Shown here: positions 8,869-19,611 of the stretch, piece after piece
How the letters are laid out: the number at the start of each line of letters is the position of its first letter
Position numbering within the stretch: the stretch's first letter is position 1
Origin: Azoarcus sp.
GTDB lineage: Bacteria > Pseudomonadota > Gammaproteobacteria > Burkholderiales > Rhodocyclaceae
Direction: 5' to 3'
Length of the DNA: 64,000 nucleotides
Assembly (NCBI GenBank): GCA_030656215.1
Contig: JAUSOD010000012.1
Location: forward strand, 79,580-143,579
The notes under the pieces: model-generated
Databases searched by the model: none
Told to the model about the DNA's origin: nothing
Seen by the model: the letters and a program-made list of their open reading frames with translations, nothing else
Translations under genes and position numbers: made by a program

Positions 8869-9465
8869 ATGATGAATCTTTATTCCGGCACGACCGATCC
8901 CTTTAGTCACCGCTGCCGGATCGTGCTCTTTGAGAAGGGCATGGATTTCGAGGTGATCGATGTCGACCTCTACAACAAGCCCGAAGACATCGCGATCATC
9001 AATCCCCACAACCGCGTGCCGGTGTTGGTCGACCGCGATCTCGTGCTGTACGAGTCGAACATCATCAATGAATACATTGACGAGCGTTTCCCGCATCCGC
9101 AGCTGATGCCGCCCGATCCGATCATGCGCGCCCGTGCCCGACAGTTGCTCCATACCTTCGAGCATGAGCTGTTCGCGCACATCGCCGCACTCGAGGCGAA
9201 TCAGAAGGGAACAGACAAGACCCGCGTGCACGTTCGCGATCACCTGACCCAGCTCGCACCGATCTTCACCAAGCAGAAGTTCATGCTCGGCGACGAGTTC
9301 TCCATGCTCGACGTGGCCATTGCACCGCTGTTGTGGCGCCTTGAGCACTACGGCATCGAATTGCCGAAGACTGCCGCGCCGATGATGAAATATGCCGAGC
9401 GTATTTTCAGCCGGCAGGGCTTCATCGATGCACTGACCCCGTCCGAGAAGGTGATGCGGCGCTGA
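8869..9465 (+). CDS. sspA: stringent starvation protein A (glutathione S-transferase fold)
   Basis: An RNA-polymerase-associated regulator with a GST fold but no transferase activity in the well-studied members. The 198-residue product has the thioredoxin-like N-terminal half (GTTDPFSHRCRIVLFEK, then NRVPVLVD) and an all-helical C-terminal half. A GGAG site precedes a double ATG at 8869/8872. It is directly followed by sspB, the standard order, and preceded by petABC, as in many betaproteobacteria. Confidence 0.93.
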   Translation: MMNLYSGTTDPFSHRCRIVLFEKGMDFEVIDVDLYNKPEDIAIINPHNRVPVLVDRDLVLYESNIINEYIDERFPHPQLMPPDPIMRARARQLLHTFEHELFAHIAALEANQKGTDKTRVHVRDHLTQLAPIFTKQKFMLGDEFSMLDVAIAPLLWRLEHYGIELPKTAAPMMKYAERIFSRQGFIDALTPSEKVMRR

Positions 9466-9477
9466 CATGCAGGTTGG

Positions 9478-9515
9478 TCCGGTGATGCGAAGGCTGAAGC
9501 CATCGCATCACCGGA
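9478..9515 (+). repeat. perfect 13-bp inverted repeat between sspA and sspB
   Basis: Arms TCCGGTGATGCGA (9478-9490) and TCGCATCACCGGA (9503-9515) match perfectly around a 12-base loop. No T-run follows, so it is not a classical terminator. It lies 12 bases after the sspA stop and 20 bases before the sspB ATG. It could attenuate sspB or protect the sspA mRNA end. Confidence 0.85.
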
Positions 9516-9535
9516 TTCGAACAGGAACATACGAA

Positions 9536-9976
9536 ATGGTATCCACCAAGCCTTACCTGGTCCGCGCCATTTACGAGTGGTGCGTCGATCAGGGCTTCAC
9601 GCCTTACGTGGCGGCGCGCGTTGATGCAAACACGCGCGTTCCCCCCGGGTACGCCAAAGACGGGCAGATCGTGCTCAACGTGGCGTCCGACGCCACCAAT
9701 CAGTTGTCGATGGACAACGAGATGGTGAGCTTTCAGGCTCGCTTCAATGGCGCCGTGCACCACATCGTCATCCCGATGGCCAACGTCAGCGCGGTCTACG
9801 CGCGCGAGAACGGGCACGGTATGGCCTTCGAGCCCGAACTCGTCGGTGAAGATGAGCTGGATGGAGATGCTGCCGGCGAGGACACGCCTGAGGGCAGGTC
9901 TGAGGGTACGCCTTCGGCCACGCCCGAAGTGGATGCTCCCCCGCCACGCGGCAGTCACCTCAAAATCGTCAAGTAG
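9536..9976 (+). CDS. sspB: ClpXP adaptor, stringent starvation protein B
   Basis: Binds ssrA-tagged polypeptides and hands them to ClpXP. The 146-residue product has the SspB fold (MVSTKPYLVRAIYEWC, then PYVAARVD, and LNVASDATNQL), an acidic disordered linker and a short hydrophobic C-terminal tail (HLKIVK) of the kind that docks on ClpX. The frame opens 23 codons earlier, but that part lies in the inverted repeat; I chose the ATG at 9536, which has AGGAAC upstream. Confidence 0.94.
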   Translation: MVSTKPYLVRAIYEWCVDQGFTPYVAARVDANTRVPPGYAKDGQIVLNVASDATNQLSMDNEMVSFQARFNGAVHHIVIPMANVSAVYARENGHGMAFEPELVGEDELDGDAAGEDTPEGRSEGTPSATPEVDAPPPRGSHLKIVK

Positions 9977-10009
9977 CCGGGCTGCTGCAGCCTTTCCGGA
10001 GAGATACAG

Positions 10010-10510
10010 ATGGCACAGATGCAATGGTCGGAGCAGTTTGAACTCGGTCTGGGCAGGATGGATGACACGCACCGCGAGTTCGTGACCTTCTACAACGAAG
10101 TAGCGAATGCCGCTCCTGAGGAGTTTCTTGAACGGCTCGACGCCTTTGTCGCACACACCGAGGCGCATTTCGATCAGGAAAATCGCTGGATGGAGCAGGT
10201 CAACTTCCCCGGTTGTCATCGTGCCGAACACGATCGCGTGCTGGTCGTGATGCGCGATGTACGCGCCCGGGTCGAAAAAGGTGACGCCTTCCTCGGACGG
10301 CGGCTGATGGAGGAGTTGCCGGCCTGGTTCGACAACCACGTCAGCGGCATGGATGCAGCGCTCGCTTTTCACCTCGAGAGCATCGGCTACGACGTCGATA
10401 CCGGTGTGATCACCCCGCCCGCGAACGGTGGGTGCGATGACGGCCAATCAAGTGGCGGCTGCGCCTGTGCAGCACCTTCGATGGTGCAAGCAGAAAAGGA
10501 AGGGGCCTGA
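10010..10510 (+). CDS. bacteriohemerythrin
   Basis: A non-haem diiron O2-binding protein of 166 residues. The full canonical ligand set is visible: H21, H53, E57, H70, H74, H110 and D115, with the expected spacings (H-x3-E, H-x3-H, H-x4-D). Such proteins carry or sense oxygen, often in microaerobic or chemotactic bacteria. Beyond the fold (after about residue 130) is a tail with three cysteines (C142, C151, C153) that is not part of the family core. GGAGAG lies 9 bases upstream of the ATG. It stands alone, tail to tail with dadA. Confidence 0.92.
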   Translation: MAQMQWSEQFELGLGRMDDTHREFVTFYNEVANAAPEEFLERLDAFVAHTEAHFDQENRWMEQVNFPGCHRAEHDRVLVVMRDVRARVEKGDAFLGRRLMEELPAWFDNHVSGMDAALAFHLESIGYDVDTGVITPPANGGCDDGQSSGGCACAAPSMVQAEKEGA

Positions 10511-10526
10511 GCGCCCGGACGCTTTC

Positions 10527-11792
10527 TCAGCCCGCCTCGCGCACCGGAAACTGAACAACCGTCTGCCGGCCCTCTATCATCCCGGTCACCAGGTCGGCTG
10601 AGCCGCAGGCCAGCGTCCACCCGAGTGTGCCGTGCCCAGTGTTGAACCAGAGCTTGCCGCACCGGCTCTTGCCTATGATGGGCAGGTTGCTCGGTGTGGC
10701 CGGTCTCAGGCCGGCCCAGAGTTGCGCTTGAGCGGGGTCGATGGCGCCGGGCAGGTGTTTTTCAGCCCATTCGAGGATGCCGCGGCCGCGCGCCGGATCG
10801 ATGTTCTGGTTATAGCCGTTGAGTTCGGCAGTGCCCGCAATGCGCAGACGATCACCCAGCCGCGAGCACACGATGCGCCGCGATTCGTCAGTCAGGCTCA
10901 CCTGCGGCGCGCGTGCCGGATCGGCCACCGGTGCGGTGATCGAGTACCCCTTGACCGGGTAGATCGGCAGACGCTCGCCGAGCGGGCGCACCATCAGCGG
11001 GCTGAAGCTGCCAAGGCAGACGACGTAGGCGTCCGCTGTCAGTGTACCCTTGCGACCATGCGAGTCTCGCACCTCGATCCCATCGACCGATGTGCCCGCG
11101 AGCGCAATTCGTTCGATTGTCGTTCCATAGTGAAAGCGGACCCCGTCGCGAGCCAGCACGGCTGCCAGCGCACGGGTGAAATGCATGGCGTCGCCGGTTT
11201 CGTCGCCGGGTGCGTGCAGGCCGCCTGCCAGTGTGGGGGCCATGGTGGCAAGCGCGGGTTCGATGGCCACGCACTCGGCTGGCGTACACACCGTCGTTTC
11301 GATGCCGAGGCGGCGCAGCAGGCCTGCTCGTGCGGGGACGTGGCGAAACTCCGTGGCGCCAAAGAACAGATGCAGGATGCCCTGCTGACGCGCGTCATAG
11401 GCGTCTTCGATGCCTGCGGCGACGCGTACGCGCTGTAGCTCGCGTTGGCTGTGGACCGCGAGTGCCGCGATCGCTTCCGTGTTGTGCAATGCACGCCAGG
11501 GCAGGCATTCGTGTAGAAAGGACAGCGCCCAGCGCCACTGGCTCAGACTGGCCTGGGGCCGGAAACGCAGTGGTGCGTCATGCCTGCCCAGCCAGCGCAA
11601 GGCGAGAAAAGGTGTTGAAGGGTTGGCCCAGGGTTCCGGATGGCTGACCGATATCTGGCCGCCGTTGGCGAAACTTGTTTCCTGACCGGCTTCAGCCTGT
11701 CGGTCGATCACGCTGACGTCGAACCCCGCCTGTCTGAGGTACCAGGCGGTGGTGACGCCGGTAATTCCGGCGCCGAGAACCATCACATGCAT
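10527..11792 (-). CDS. dadA: D-amino acid dehydrogenase, FAD-dependent (DadA type)
   Basis: Oxidises D-amino acids (classically D-alanine) to 2-oxo acids, feeding electrons to the membrane quinone pool. The 421-residue product opens with a dinucleotide-binding fold (VLGAGITGVTTAWYL) followed by the acidic residue of the second strand, and ends with the DAO C-terminal region (AGLRPATPSNLPIIG). Length is close to that of Escherichia coli DadA (about 430). No alanine racemase or Lrp-type regulator is adjacent. Convergent with the hemerythrin gene and divergent from fbp. Confidence 0.88.
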   Translation of the reverse strand: MHVMVLGAGITGVTTAWYLRQAGFDVSVIDRQAEAGQETSFANGGQISVSHPEPWANPSTPFLALRWLGRHDAPLRFRPQASLSQWRWALSFLHECLPWRALHNTEAIAALAVHSQRELQRVRVAAGIEDAYDARQQGILHLFFGATEFRHVPARAGLLRRLGIETTVCTPAECVAIEPALATMAPTLAGGLHAPGDETGDAMHFTRALAAVLARDGVRFHYGTTIERIALAGTSVDGIEVRDSHGRKGTLTADAYVVCLGSFSPLMVRPLGERLPIYPVKGYSITAPVADPARAPQVSLTDESRRIVCSRLGDRLRIAGTAELNGYNQNIDPARGRGILEWAEKHLPGAIDPAQAQLWAGLRPATPSNLPIIGKSRCGKLWFNTGHGTLGWTLACGSADLVTGMIEGRQTVVQFPVREAG

Positions 11793-11961
11793 AAGTCGGC
11801 TGTGCTCGATATGAAGTTCCCGGTACGAGTCCGGGAGCGGGCGGGAGTTCCGCAGCGGCGCCGATGATAACCGTGCGGCTGTATCTCGTGGTGTACTGGA
11901 GGCCGGGAAGCGGGATAATCCGGTCTGACAACATCATTCATCCGTATCGGGGGTTTTGCAA

Positions 11962-12963
11962 ATGCGTCGTGTCACCCTTACCCAGTTTCTGATCGAGCAA
12001 CAGCGCGCCGGCCGTGTGTCGGCCGATCTGCGCCTGTTGCTTGAGGTCGTGGCTCGCGCGGTCAAGGCGATCAGTGTCAACGTATCCAAAGGCGCGCTGG
12101 CCGGAGTGCTGGGCGAAGCCGGCACCGACAACGTGCAGGGCGAGGCGCAAAAAAAGCTGGATGTGATCGCCAACGAAATCCTGCTGCTCGCCAACGAGTG
12201 GGGTGGCCACCTCGCGGCAATGGCTTCGGAAGAAGTCGAGACCGTGCACCAGATTCCGTTCGATTACCCCAAGGGCGGCTACCTGCTGCTGTTCGATCCG
12301 CTCGACGGCTCCTCGAACATCGACGTCAACATCTCGGTCGGCACCATCTTCTCGGTACTGCGCAACCCGCCCGGCGGCGGCGACCCCACCGAGCAGAGCT
12401 TTCTGCAGCCGGGGCGTGAGCAGGTGGCAGCCGGGTACGCGGTGTATGGCCCATCCACCCAGTTGGTGTTGACCGTCGGAAATGGCGTCCATGCCTTCAC
12501 CCTCGATCGCGAGATGGGCAGTTTCATCTATACCCATCCGTTCATGACGGTGCCGGAGGAGACCCAGGAGTTCGCCATCAATGCGTCCAACGCACGGCAC
12601 TGGGAAGAGCCGGTCAAACGTTACATCGGCGAGTTGCAGGAGGGCAAGGGCGGGCCACGCGGGCGCGATTTCAACATGCGCTGGGTGGCGTCGATGGTGG
12701 CCGACGTACATCGGGTGCTGACCCGTGGGGGGATCTTCATGTATCCGATCGACGAGAAGTGCCGTGCACAGGGCGGCAAGCTTCGACTCATGTATGAAGC
12801 GAATCCGATGGCGATGCTGATCGAGCAGGCCGGCGGCGCGGCAACCACGGGTCGCGAGCACATCCTCGACATCATCCCCTCGAAACTGCATCAGCGCATT
12901 CCGGTGATTCTTGGCTCCAAGAGCGAGGTCGACCGGGTAACTGGTTATCACCTTGAGGGGTAA
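11962..12963 (+). CDS. fbp: fructose-1,6-bisphosphatase class I
   Basis: Hydrolyses fructose-1,6-bisphosphate to fructose-6-phosphate in gluconeogenesis, and in the Calvin cycle where present. The 333-residue product carries the metal-binding signature [12 protein letters not shown], the [19 protein letters not shown] substrate region and the conserved Asn/Arg residues between them. The ATG at 11962 has GGGGG 8 bases upstream; a TTG two codons earlier is less likely. The 3' end overlaps the next gene by 11 bases. Confidence 0.96.
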   Translation: MRRVTLTQFLIEQQRAGRVSADLRLLLEVVARAVKAISVNVSKGALAGVLGEAGTDNVQGEAQKKLDVIANEILLLANEWGGHLAAMASEEVETVHQIPFDYPKGGYLLLFDPLDGSSNIDVNISVGTIFSVLRNPPGGGDPTEQSFLQPGREQVAAGYAVYGPSTQLVLTVGNGVHAFTLDREMGSFIYTHPFMTVPEETQEFAINASNARHWEEPVKRYIGELQEGKGGPRGRDFNMRWVASMVADVHRVLTRGGIFMYPIDEKCRAQGGKLRLMYEANPMAMLIEQAGGAATTGREHILDIIPSKLHQRIPVILGSKSEVDRVTGYHLEG

Positions 12964-14716
12964 GTCCCTGTTCCTTGCCTTGCAACTGGCCGCGGCAGTC
13001 GCTGCCGTGGCGGGGGCCGGGACGGCAGGTGCGCAGGAGCGGGTGAGTGTGGCGCTCGATGCGCCGGGTGCGCCCGATGGCTTGCGCAACTTGTTGCAGC
13101 AGCATGTTCGCCTGTTGAAAGGTGGCACCGAGTTCACCATCCCCGATGCGGGGCCGGATCGGACTGCGCTGATACGACGCACGCGGCGTGAGGTGGCAGA
13201 CCTGCTCGCCACCGAGGGCTACTTCAGCCCGGAGATCAGGCTCGACCGAAGCGAGGGCAGCAACTGGCGTCTGGTCGTGGAGCCCGGTGCGCGCGCGCAG
13301 ATCACCGAGGTCAGTGTCGGTTTCGAGGGTGAATTGGCCGAAGATGTTGCTCAGGCGGCGCGGCGCGATGCGCTGCGCGCGGCCTGGTCGCTTCCTGCGG
13401 GTCGGCCCTTCCGTCAGTCCGACTGGGATCGAGCCAAGCAGCAACTGCTCGATGCAGTCAGCGGCCGGCGCTATGCGGCAGCCCGGTTTGCCGCCACCCG
13501 CGCCGAGGTCGATCCGGACGATGCCACGGTCCGGCTGTCGGTGGTCATCGACAGCGGGCCGACTTTTCGGCTCGGTGCCCTGCAGGTGAGTGGCCTGAGC
13601 CGGCTTCCGGCAGACCTGGTTGCCCGCTACAGCACGATCGACGAGGGCGACATCTACGATCGCGAGGCGCTGCTGGCGTTCCAGACCGGGCTGCAATCCG
13701 CCCCCCAGTTTGCATCCGTGGTGGTCGACATCGAGCGCGATCGCGCGCTGGCCAGCGCGGTGCCGGTGCGGGTGCAGATCAGCGAAGCGCAGTCGCGCCG
13801 GATTGGCTTCGGTGCCGGTGTGTCGAGCAATACCGGTTATCGCGTCGAAGCCGGGTATCGCGACGTCAATCTGCTGGATCGGGGCTGGGAGTTGTCGTCC
13901 GGCCTGCGCCTGGAGCAGCGCCGTCAGTCCTTGTATTCGGACCTGTTTTTTCCGCCTGATCGCGCCCGTCACCGTGACAGCATCGGTTTTCTGATCGATC
14001 GCAGTGATCTCGAAGGACTGCAGGTCTCAAGCCAGGCACTGGGGGTGGGGCGAAGCAAGGTTCGCGGCGACATCGAAACCCAGATCACCCTGCGTCTGCA
14101 GCACGAAGAACTGCGTCCTGATGGAGCGGAATCGAGCAGTCACAACACCCTGACCGCGAACTGGGGGTGGGTACAGCGCGCAGTCGATGATCTGCTCGAC
14201 CCCCGGCAGGGCTATGTGCTCGAGGTCCAGGTCGGCGGCGGTGCGAGCATCGCCATTTCGGACCAGGATTTCGTTCGCCTCTACGGGCGTTATCAGCATT
14301 ACCTCCCCGTCGGCGAGTCTGACGTTGTGGTGTTGCGTGCCGAAGCGGGCGTGACCCTCGCGCCCTCGCGTCAGGGCATCCCGCAGGATTTCCTGTTTCG
14401 TGCGGGTGGTGCGCAATCCGTGCGTGGCTATGCCTACCAGAGCCTGGGCGTCACCGAAGGGGAGGCCACCGTTGGCGGGCGCTACCTTGCCACTGGCAGC
14501 GCGGAGTATGTGCGCTGGTTCCGTCCGGACTGGGGGGCGGCTTTCTTTGTCGATGTCGGTGACGCAGCCGATTCGCGTGCCGAGTTCCGTCTGCGCACTG
14601 GATATGGTGTCGGCGCGCGCTGGCGCAGTCCGGCAGGGCCATTGGCGGTCGACCTTGCCTGGGGTCATGACGATGCCCGCCTGCGCCTGCATTTCGGTGT
14701 TGCAGTGGCATTCTGA
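12953..14716 (+). CDS. tamA: TamA-like outer membrane protein (Omp85 family)
   Basis: An Omp85/BamA-family barrel of the TamA type. With the inner-membrane partner TamB it helps assemble autotransporters and move lipids to the outer membrane. The 587-residue product has a signal peptide ending near AGAQ, POTRA-like repeats over about residues 35-270 and a C-terminal 16-strand barrel with the family signature around [10 protein letters not shown], ending in Phe. The best start is a TTG at 12953 inside the fbp 3' end; a stop lies just upstream in the same frame, so the only alternative is a CTG four codons earlier. tamB is not next door; groESL follows. Confidence 0.88.
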   Translation: MRGKSLFLALQLAAAVAAVAGAGTAGAQERVSVALDAPGAPDGLRNLLQQHVRLLKGGTEFTIPDAGPDRTALIRRTRREVADLLATEGYFSPEIRLDRSEGSNWRLVVEPGARAQITEVSVGFEGELAEDVAQAARRDALRAAWSLPAGRPFRQSDWDRAKQQLLDAVSGRRYAAARFAATRAEVDPDDATVRLSVVIDSGPTFRLGALQVSGLSRLPADLVARYSTIDEGDIYDREALLAFQTGLQSAPQFASVVVDIERDRALASAVPVRVQISEAQSRRIGFGAGVSSNTGYRVEAGYRDVNLLDRGWELSSGLRLEQRRQSLYSDLFFPPDRARHRDSIGFLIDRSDLEGLQVSSQALGVGRSKVRGDIETQITLRLQHEELRPDGAESSSHNTLTANWGWVQRAVDDLLDPRQGYVLEVQVGGGASIAISDQDFVRLYGRYQHYLPVGESDVVVLRAEAGVTLAPSRQGIPQDFLFRAGGAQSVRGYAYQSLGVTEGEATVGGRYLATGSAEYVRWFRPDWGAAFFVDVGDAADSRAEFRLRTGYGVGARWRSPAGPLAVDLAWGHDDARLRLHFGVAVAF

Positions 14717-14760
14717 AGGCCCCCAAAAAGGGCAGTTCAGTTTTTCTTCTTGCCCTGCAC

Positions 14761-14789
14761 TTGAAATACCTCAACCCCGCCCCTATTAT
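14761..14789 (+). promoter_or_regulatory. sigma70 promoter of groESL
   Basis: TTGAAA (14761-14766) and TATTAT (14784-14789) are separated by exactly 17 bp. The predicted transcript start falls inside the CIRCE element that begins at the end of the -10. Confidence 0.88.
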
Positions 14790-14815
14790 TAGCACTCGTT
14801 GGCAGTGAGTGCTAA
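14789..14815 (+). promoter_or_regulatory. CIRCE operator, HrcA binding site
   Basis: The sequence TTAGCACTC-N9-GAGTGCTAA matches the CIRCE consensus with no mismatch. CIRCE is bound by the heat-shock repressor HrcA. Its overlap with the -10 and transcript start explains repression of groESL at normal temperature. hrcA is not in the window. Confidence 0.96.
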
Positions 14816-14901
14816 CAGCCCGGTTCCGACCGCGGCCACTGCGAATTTATCCCGGCGGGTATGCCCCGCCATCGTTAAAACCGAAAGAAGGAGTGTCCTC
14901 G

Positions 14902-15192
14902 ATGAATATTCGTCCCCTGCACGATCGCGTGATCGTCAAGCGTCTGGAAGCCGAACGCAAGACCGCCAGCGGTATCGTGATCCCCGACTCCGCTGGCGAA
15001 AAGCCCGATCAGGGCGAAGTGCTGGCAGTTGGCAATGGCAAGATCCTCGACGACGGCAAAGTGCGTCCGATGGCTGTCAAGGCGGGCGACAAGGTGTTGT
15101 TCGGCAAGTACGCCGGCCAGGCTGTGAAGGTGGATGGCGACGAACTGCTCGTCATGCGCGAAGAAGACATCATGGGTGTGGTTGAAGGCTAA
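14902..15192 (+). CDS. groES: co-chaperonin GroES
   Basis: The heptameric lid of the GroEL folding chamber. The 96-residue product begins [14 protein letters not shown] and has the mobile loop ([14 protein letters not shown]) and the roof region, all at normal length. AAGGAG lies 9 bases before the ATG at 14902. The 86-base leader between CIRCE and the ATG contains a GGCGGG/CCCGCC hairpin near 14854-14870. Cotranscribed with groEL. Confidence 0.98.
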   Translation: MNIRPLHDRVIVKRLEAERKTASGIVIPDSAGEKPDQGEVLAVGNGKILDDGKVRPMAVKAGDKVLFGKYAGQAVKVDGDELLVMREEDIMGVVEG

Positions 15193-15242
15193 GCCTCCTG
15201 CAAGTCCCTGATTCAATTTTCGAAATAATTCTGGAGTTCTGA

Positions 15243-16895
<1,653 letters not shown>

Positions 16896-16922
16896 TTGCC
16901 GGCCTGACCCTGAGGTCACCAG

Positions 16923-16953
16923 AAACGGCCCCGCTTCGGCGGGGCCGTTTTTT
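16923..16953 (+). terminator. terminator of groESL
   Basis: A perfect 12-bp stem (AAACGGCCCCGC with its complement) capped by TTCG is followed by a run of T. It is the strongest terminator in the window. Confidence 0.95.
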
Positions 16954-17223
16954 GTCGACCATCCGGATGATCGGGAGTGGGGCGCTCGAGCGTGCAGACG
17001 CACGAAAGCGGTCGCGCACTCAAACCGCTACGCGACACAGCTCAGGCGTGGGATAATTTGCCGTCTGTGGAAAAGGCGGCAGGGAGCACGTGCGCAAGGC
17101 GCACAATGCTCCCCGGGACGTTTGCGGCATGCACCGCGCCCGTCCCCGAAGACCGAGTAAAAGGAGAACAGCGGGTCACAATTTAAGTGCATCCGCTTAC
17201 ATTGAACTTACACCCGGAACCCT
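16954..17223. other. intergenic region before the TctDE-like genes, with a hairpin
   Basis: No gene is visible. A GATAAT near 17052-17057 is a possible -10 without a clear -35. A two-part hairpin spans 17082-17113: outer arms GGGAGCA/TGCTCCC and inner arms GTGCGC/GCGCAC. It lacks a T-run and sits about 110 bases before the response regulator. AAAAGGAG at 17158-17165 is too far from the ATG at 17224 to be its ribosome site. Confidence 0.5.
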
Positions 17224-17910
17224 ATGCGCATTCTTCTGGCGGAAGACGATCCGGTCATTGCCGACGGGATCTGCAGGGCGCTCAAGCGTGGCGGTTATGC
17301 GATCGATCATGTGGCCAGCGGATCGGACGCGGATGCGGCGCTGGCGTCCCAACCCTATGATCTGTTGATTCTGGATCTCGGCCTGCCGAAGTTGCCCGGG
17401 ATCGAGGTCCTGAAGCGGCTGAGGGCACGAAAATCGGCCATTCCGGTGCTGATTCTGACGGCGCAGGATGGGGTCGAGGATCGGGTGCGTGGGCTTGATG
17501 CCGGCGCAGACGACTACATGACCAAGCCCTTTGCGCTGCCCGAACTCGAAGCGCGAGTGAGGGCGCACACCCGGCGCGGCACCGGCCAGCCCCGCTGCAT
17601 CGAGATCGGCAACCTGACCTACGATCAGGCCGACCGCGTGGTCAAGGTTGGCGGTCAGCTGATCGAGCTGTCGGCGCGCGAGGTCGGGCTGCTCGAGGTG
17701 TTCATTCTTCGCGTCGGCCGGCTGGTGAGCAAGGATCAGCTGGTCGATCACCTCTGCGGCTGGGGTGAGGAGGTCTCGAGCAACGCAATCGAGGTGTATG
17801 TGCACCGCTTGCGCAAGAAGCTCGAGGACAGCGGTATTCGTATCGTGACCGTGCGTGGCCTGGGGTATTGCCTGGAAAACCCGGATGTTCTCCAGACTAC
17901 GAAGGTCTGA
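17224..17910 (+). CDS. OmpR-family response regulator (TctD/QseB-like)
   Basis: A 228-residue regulator. The receiver domain has acidic residues E7-D9, phospho-acceptor D51 and K101 (YMTKPF). The C-terminal winged helix ends VRGLGYCLE. It is the partner of the kinase that overlaps it by 26 bases. Family resemblance is to TctD, which activates tricarboxylate uptake genes, but no tctCBA transporter lies nearby, so the stimulus is inferred only loosely. Confidence 0.9.
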   Translation: MRILLAEDDPVIADGICRALKRGGYAIDHVASGSDADAALASQPYDLLILDLGLPKLPGIEVLKRLRARKSAIPVLILTAQDGVEDRVRGLDAGADDYMTKPFALPELEARVRAHTRRGTGQPRCIEIGNLTYDQADRVVKVGGQLIELSAREVGLLEVFILRVGRLVSKDQLVDHLCGWGEEVSSNAIEVYVHRLRKKLEDSGIRIVTVRGLGYCLENPDVLQTTKV

Positions 17911-19369
17911 ACGCAAGGGCGGTGGCCAGCGTGCAAACGGGCAGCCGAACTCCCTCTTCGGCGAAATCCTCGACTGGATGCTTGCACCGCTGCTGTTCCT
18001 GTGGCCAATCTCGATCATCGTCACCCACAACGTCGCCGACAATATCGCCAATCAACCCTATGACCGGGCGCTGGCCGATAGCGCACGTGCACTTGCCCGC
18101 CTGGTCACCGTCGAGGATGGGAAGGTGGTGGTGCACTTCCCCGCGCCTCCGCGAGCGCTGTTCCGCGCCGATCAGGACGACACGGTTTACTATCAGGTTG
18201 CCGATCAGAGTGGTGAGTTGATCACCGGCGATCGCGAAATCCCCTGGGTTGCGCCGCCGGCCACGGTGCTGGCCGAAGAGGTACGCTATCGCGACGAGGT
18301 GATCCACGGCGAGGAGGTCAGGGTGGCCTACCAGTTCCTGCGGACCTGGCCCGAGGCAGCCAGCCCGCTGGTGCTGGTGCAGGTGGCGGAAACCCGCAAC
18401 AAGCGTTCGGATCTGGCGTCGAGGGTGGTTACCGGGGTTCTGTTGCCGCAGTTCGCCATCATCCCGCTCGCGGTCGTGCTGGTATGGGTCGGCCTGACCC
18501 GCGGCATCGCTCCGCTCAGCCGCCTGCAAAGCCTGATCAGGCGCCGGCGCCCCACCGACCTGTCACCCATCGTGCCGGCCAGCGTGCCCGAAGAGGTGCG
18601 GCCGCTGATCATCGCGTTCAACGACATGATGGCGCGGCTGGAAGAGAACCTTCAGGCGCAGCAGCGCTTCATCGCAGACGCGGCCCACCAGATGCGTACG
18701 CCGCTCACCGGGCTCAAGATGCAGACCGACCTTGCCCTGCTCGAACGCGACCCCGAGCAGTTGCGCGAGTCGCTGGCCCGGATCGGCAACAGCACCGATC
18801 GCGCCAGCCACCTGATCAATCAATTGTTGTCGCTTGCCCGCGCCGAAGCCAGTTTCGAGAAGCTCTACGTGGTGGAGCCGCTCGATGTGGAAGCGGTGGT
18901 GCGGGAAGTGGCGCAGGATCTGTTCCCGCGCGCGCTGGCCAAGGGGATCGATCTTGGAGTGGAAGGCAGTGGCCAGGGCCTGCTGGTCGAGGGCAATCCG
19001 GTGCTGCTGCGCGAGATGATCAAGAACCTGATGGATAACGCGATCAAATACACCCCACGCGGCGGCAGCGTAACTGCCCGCACGCGGCATGCCGGGGCAC
19101 CGATTCTCGAAGTCGAGGACACCGGTGAGGGCATCCCCGAGGCCGACCGCGAACGCGTGTTCGAACGCTTCTACCGGGTGCTCGGCAGCAGCGCCGACGG
19201 CTCGGGCCTGGGGCTGCCGATCGTGCGCGAGATCGCCGAGCTGCACCGCGCCACGGTCAGCCTGTTTCCCAACCCCGCCGGCCCGGGTACCGTGGCCCAG
19301 GTGGTGTTTCCGCGCAGCCAGCTCCAGCCCCCGCCGCCGGTGCATGGCGACTTTTATCCCATGGGCTGA
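17885..19369 (+). CDS. sensor histidine kinase (TctE-like)
   Basis: A 494-residue membrane kinase with an N-terminal TM helix (about 31-50), a periplasmic 2CSK-type N-terminal domain (about 51-175) and a second TM. A HAMP-like linker follows, then the H-box (ADAAHQMRTPL, H268) and the N, G1 and G2 boxes (NLMDNAIKYTP, DTGEGIP, GSGLGLPIV). The ATG at 17885 lies inside the regulator gene, so translation is coupled. The motif set is complete, so it should be an active kinase. Signal unknown; TctE sensors respond to tricarboxylates. Confidence 0.9.
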   Translation: MFSRLRRSERKGGGQRANGQPNSLFGEILDWMLAPLLFLWPISIIVTHNVADNIANQPYDRALADSARALARLVTVEDGKVVVHFPAPPRALFRADQDDTVYYQVADQSGELITGDREIPWVAPPATVLAEEVRYRDEVIHGEEVRVAYQFLRTWPEAASPLVLVQVAETRNKRSDLASRVVTGVLLPQFAIIPLAVVLVWVGLTRGIAPLSRLQSLIRRRRPTDLSPIVPASVPEEVRPLIIAFNDMMARLEENLQAQQRFIADAAHQMRTPLTGLKMQTDLALLERDPEQLRESLARIGNSTDRASHLINQLLSLARAEASFEKLYVVEPLDVEAVVREVAQDLFPRALAKGIDLGVEGSGQGLLVEGNPVLLREMIKNLMDNAIKYTPRGGSVTARTRHAGAPILEVEDTGEGIPEADRERVFERFYRVLGSSADGSGLGLPIVREIAELHRATVSLFPNPAGPGTVAQVVFPRSQLQPPPPVHGDFYPMG

Positions 19370-19388
19370 ACAGCGCGTCAGATTCGGC

Positions 19389-19416
19389 TTGACCCCTCGC
19401 TCAAAGCCGCTATAAT
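19389..19416 (+). promoter_or_regulatory. sigma70 promoter of tRNA-Phe
   Basis: TTGACC (19389-19394) and TATAAT (19411-19416) with a 16-bp spacer lie 11 bases before the mature tRNA 5' end. Confidence 0.85.
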
Positions 19417-19427
19417 GCGCGCTCGTT

Positions 19428-19503
19428 GGCCAGTTAGCTCAGTTGGTAGAGCAGCGGATTGAAAATCCGCGTGTCCGTGGTTCGATTCCGCGACTGGCCA
19501 CCA
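19428..19503 (+). tRNA. tRNA-Phe (GAA)
   Basis: A 76-nt tRNA. The acceptor arms GGCCAGT and ACTGGCC pair, the D and T arms are standard (GGTTCGATTCC) and the anticodon stem GCGGA/TCCGC encloses a loop with GAA at 19461-19463. The 3' CCA is encoded. Accessory sequence begins just downstream, but no second copy of its 3' end was seen in the window. Confidence 0.98.
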
Positions 19504-19514
19504 GAAATTTTGAA

Positions 19515-19549
19515 GCGCAAAGCCCAGCCCACAAAGCTGGGCTTTGTGC
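19515..19549 (+). terminator. terminator of tRNA-Phe
   Basis: A 14-bp stem (GCGCAAAGCCCAGC with GCTGGGCTTTGTGC, one G-T pair) is followed by a short T-containing tail. Confidence 0.7.
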
Positions 19550-19611
19550 TTTCTGGGCAGTGCGCTGATCGCAGCACCCGGTTGCCACGCGCGGCGGCGT
19601 TCCGCGAGTTG

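Noticed and set aside
14729..14756. A terminator after tamA
   Set aside because: The stem AGGGCA/TGCCCT is only 6 bp with a 16-base loop and lacks a T-run after it.
19428..19503. An attachment site of an integrated element at tRNA-Phe
   Set aside because: No repeat of the tRNA 3' end and no integrase were seen in the window.
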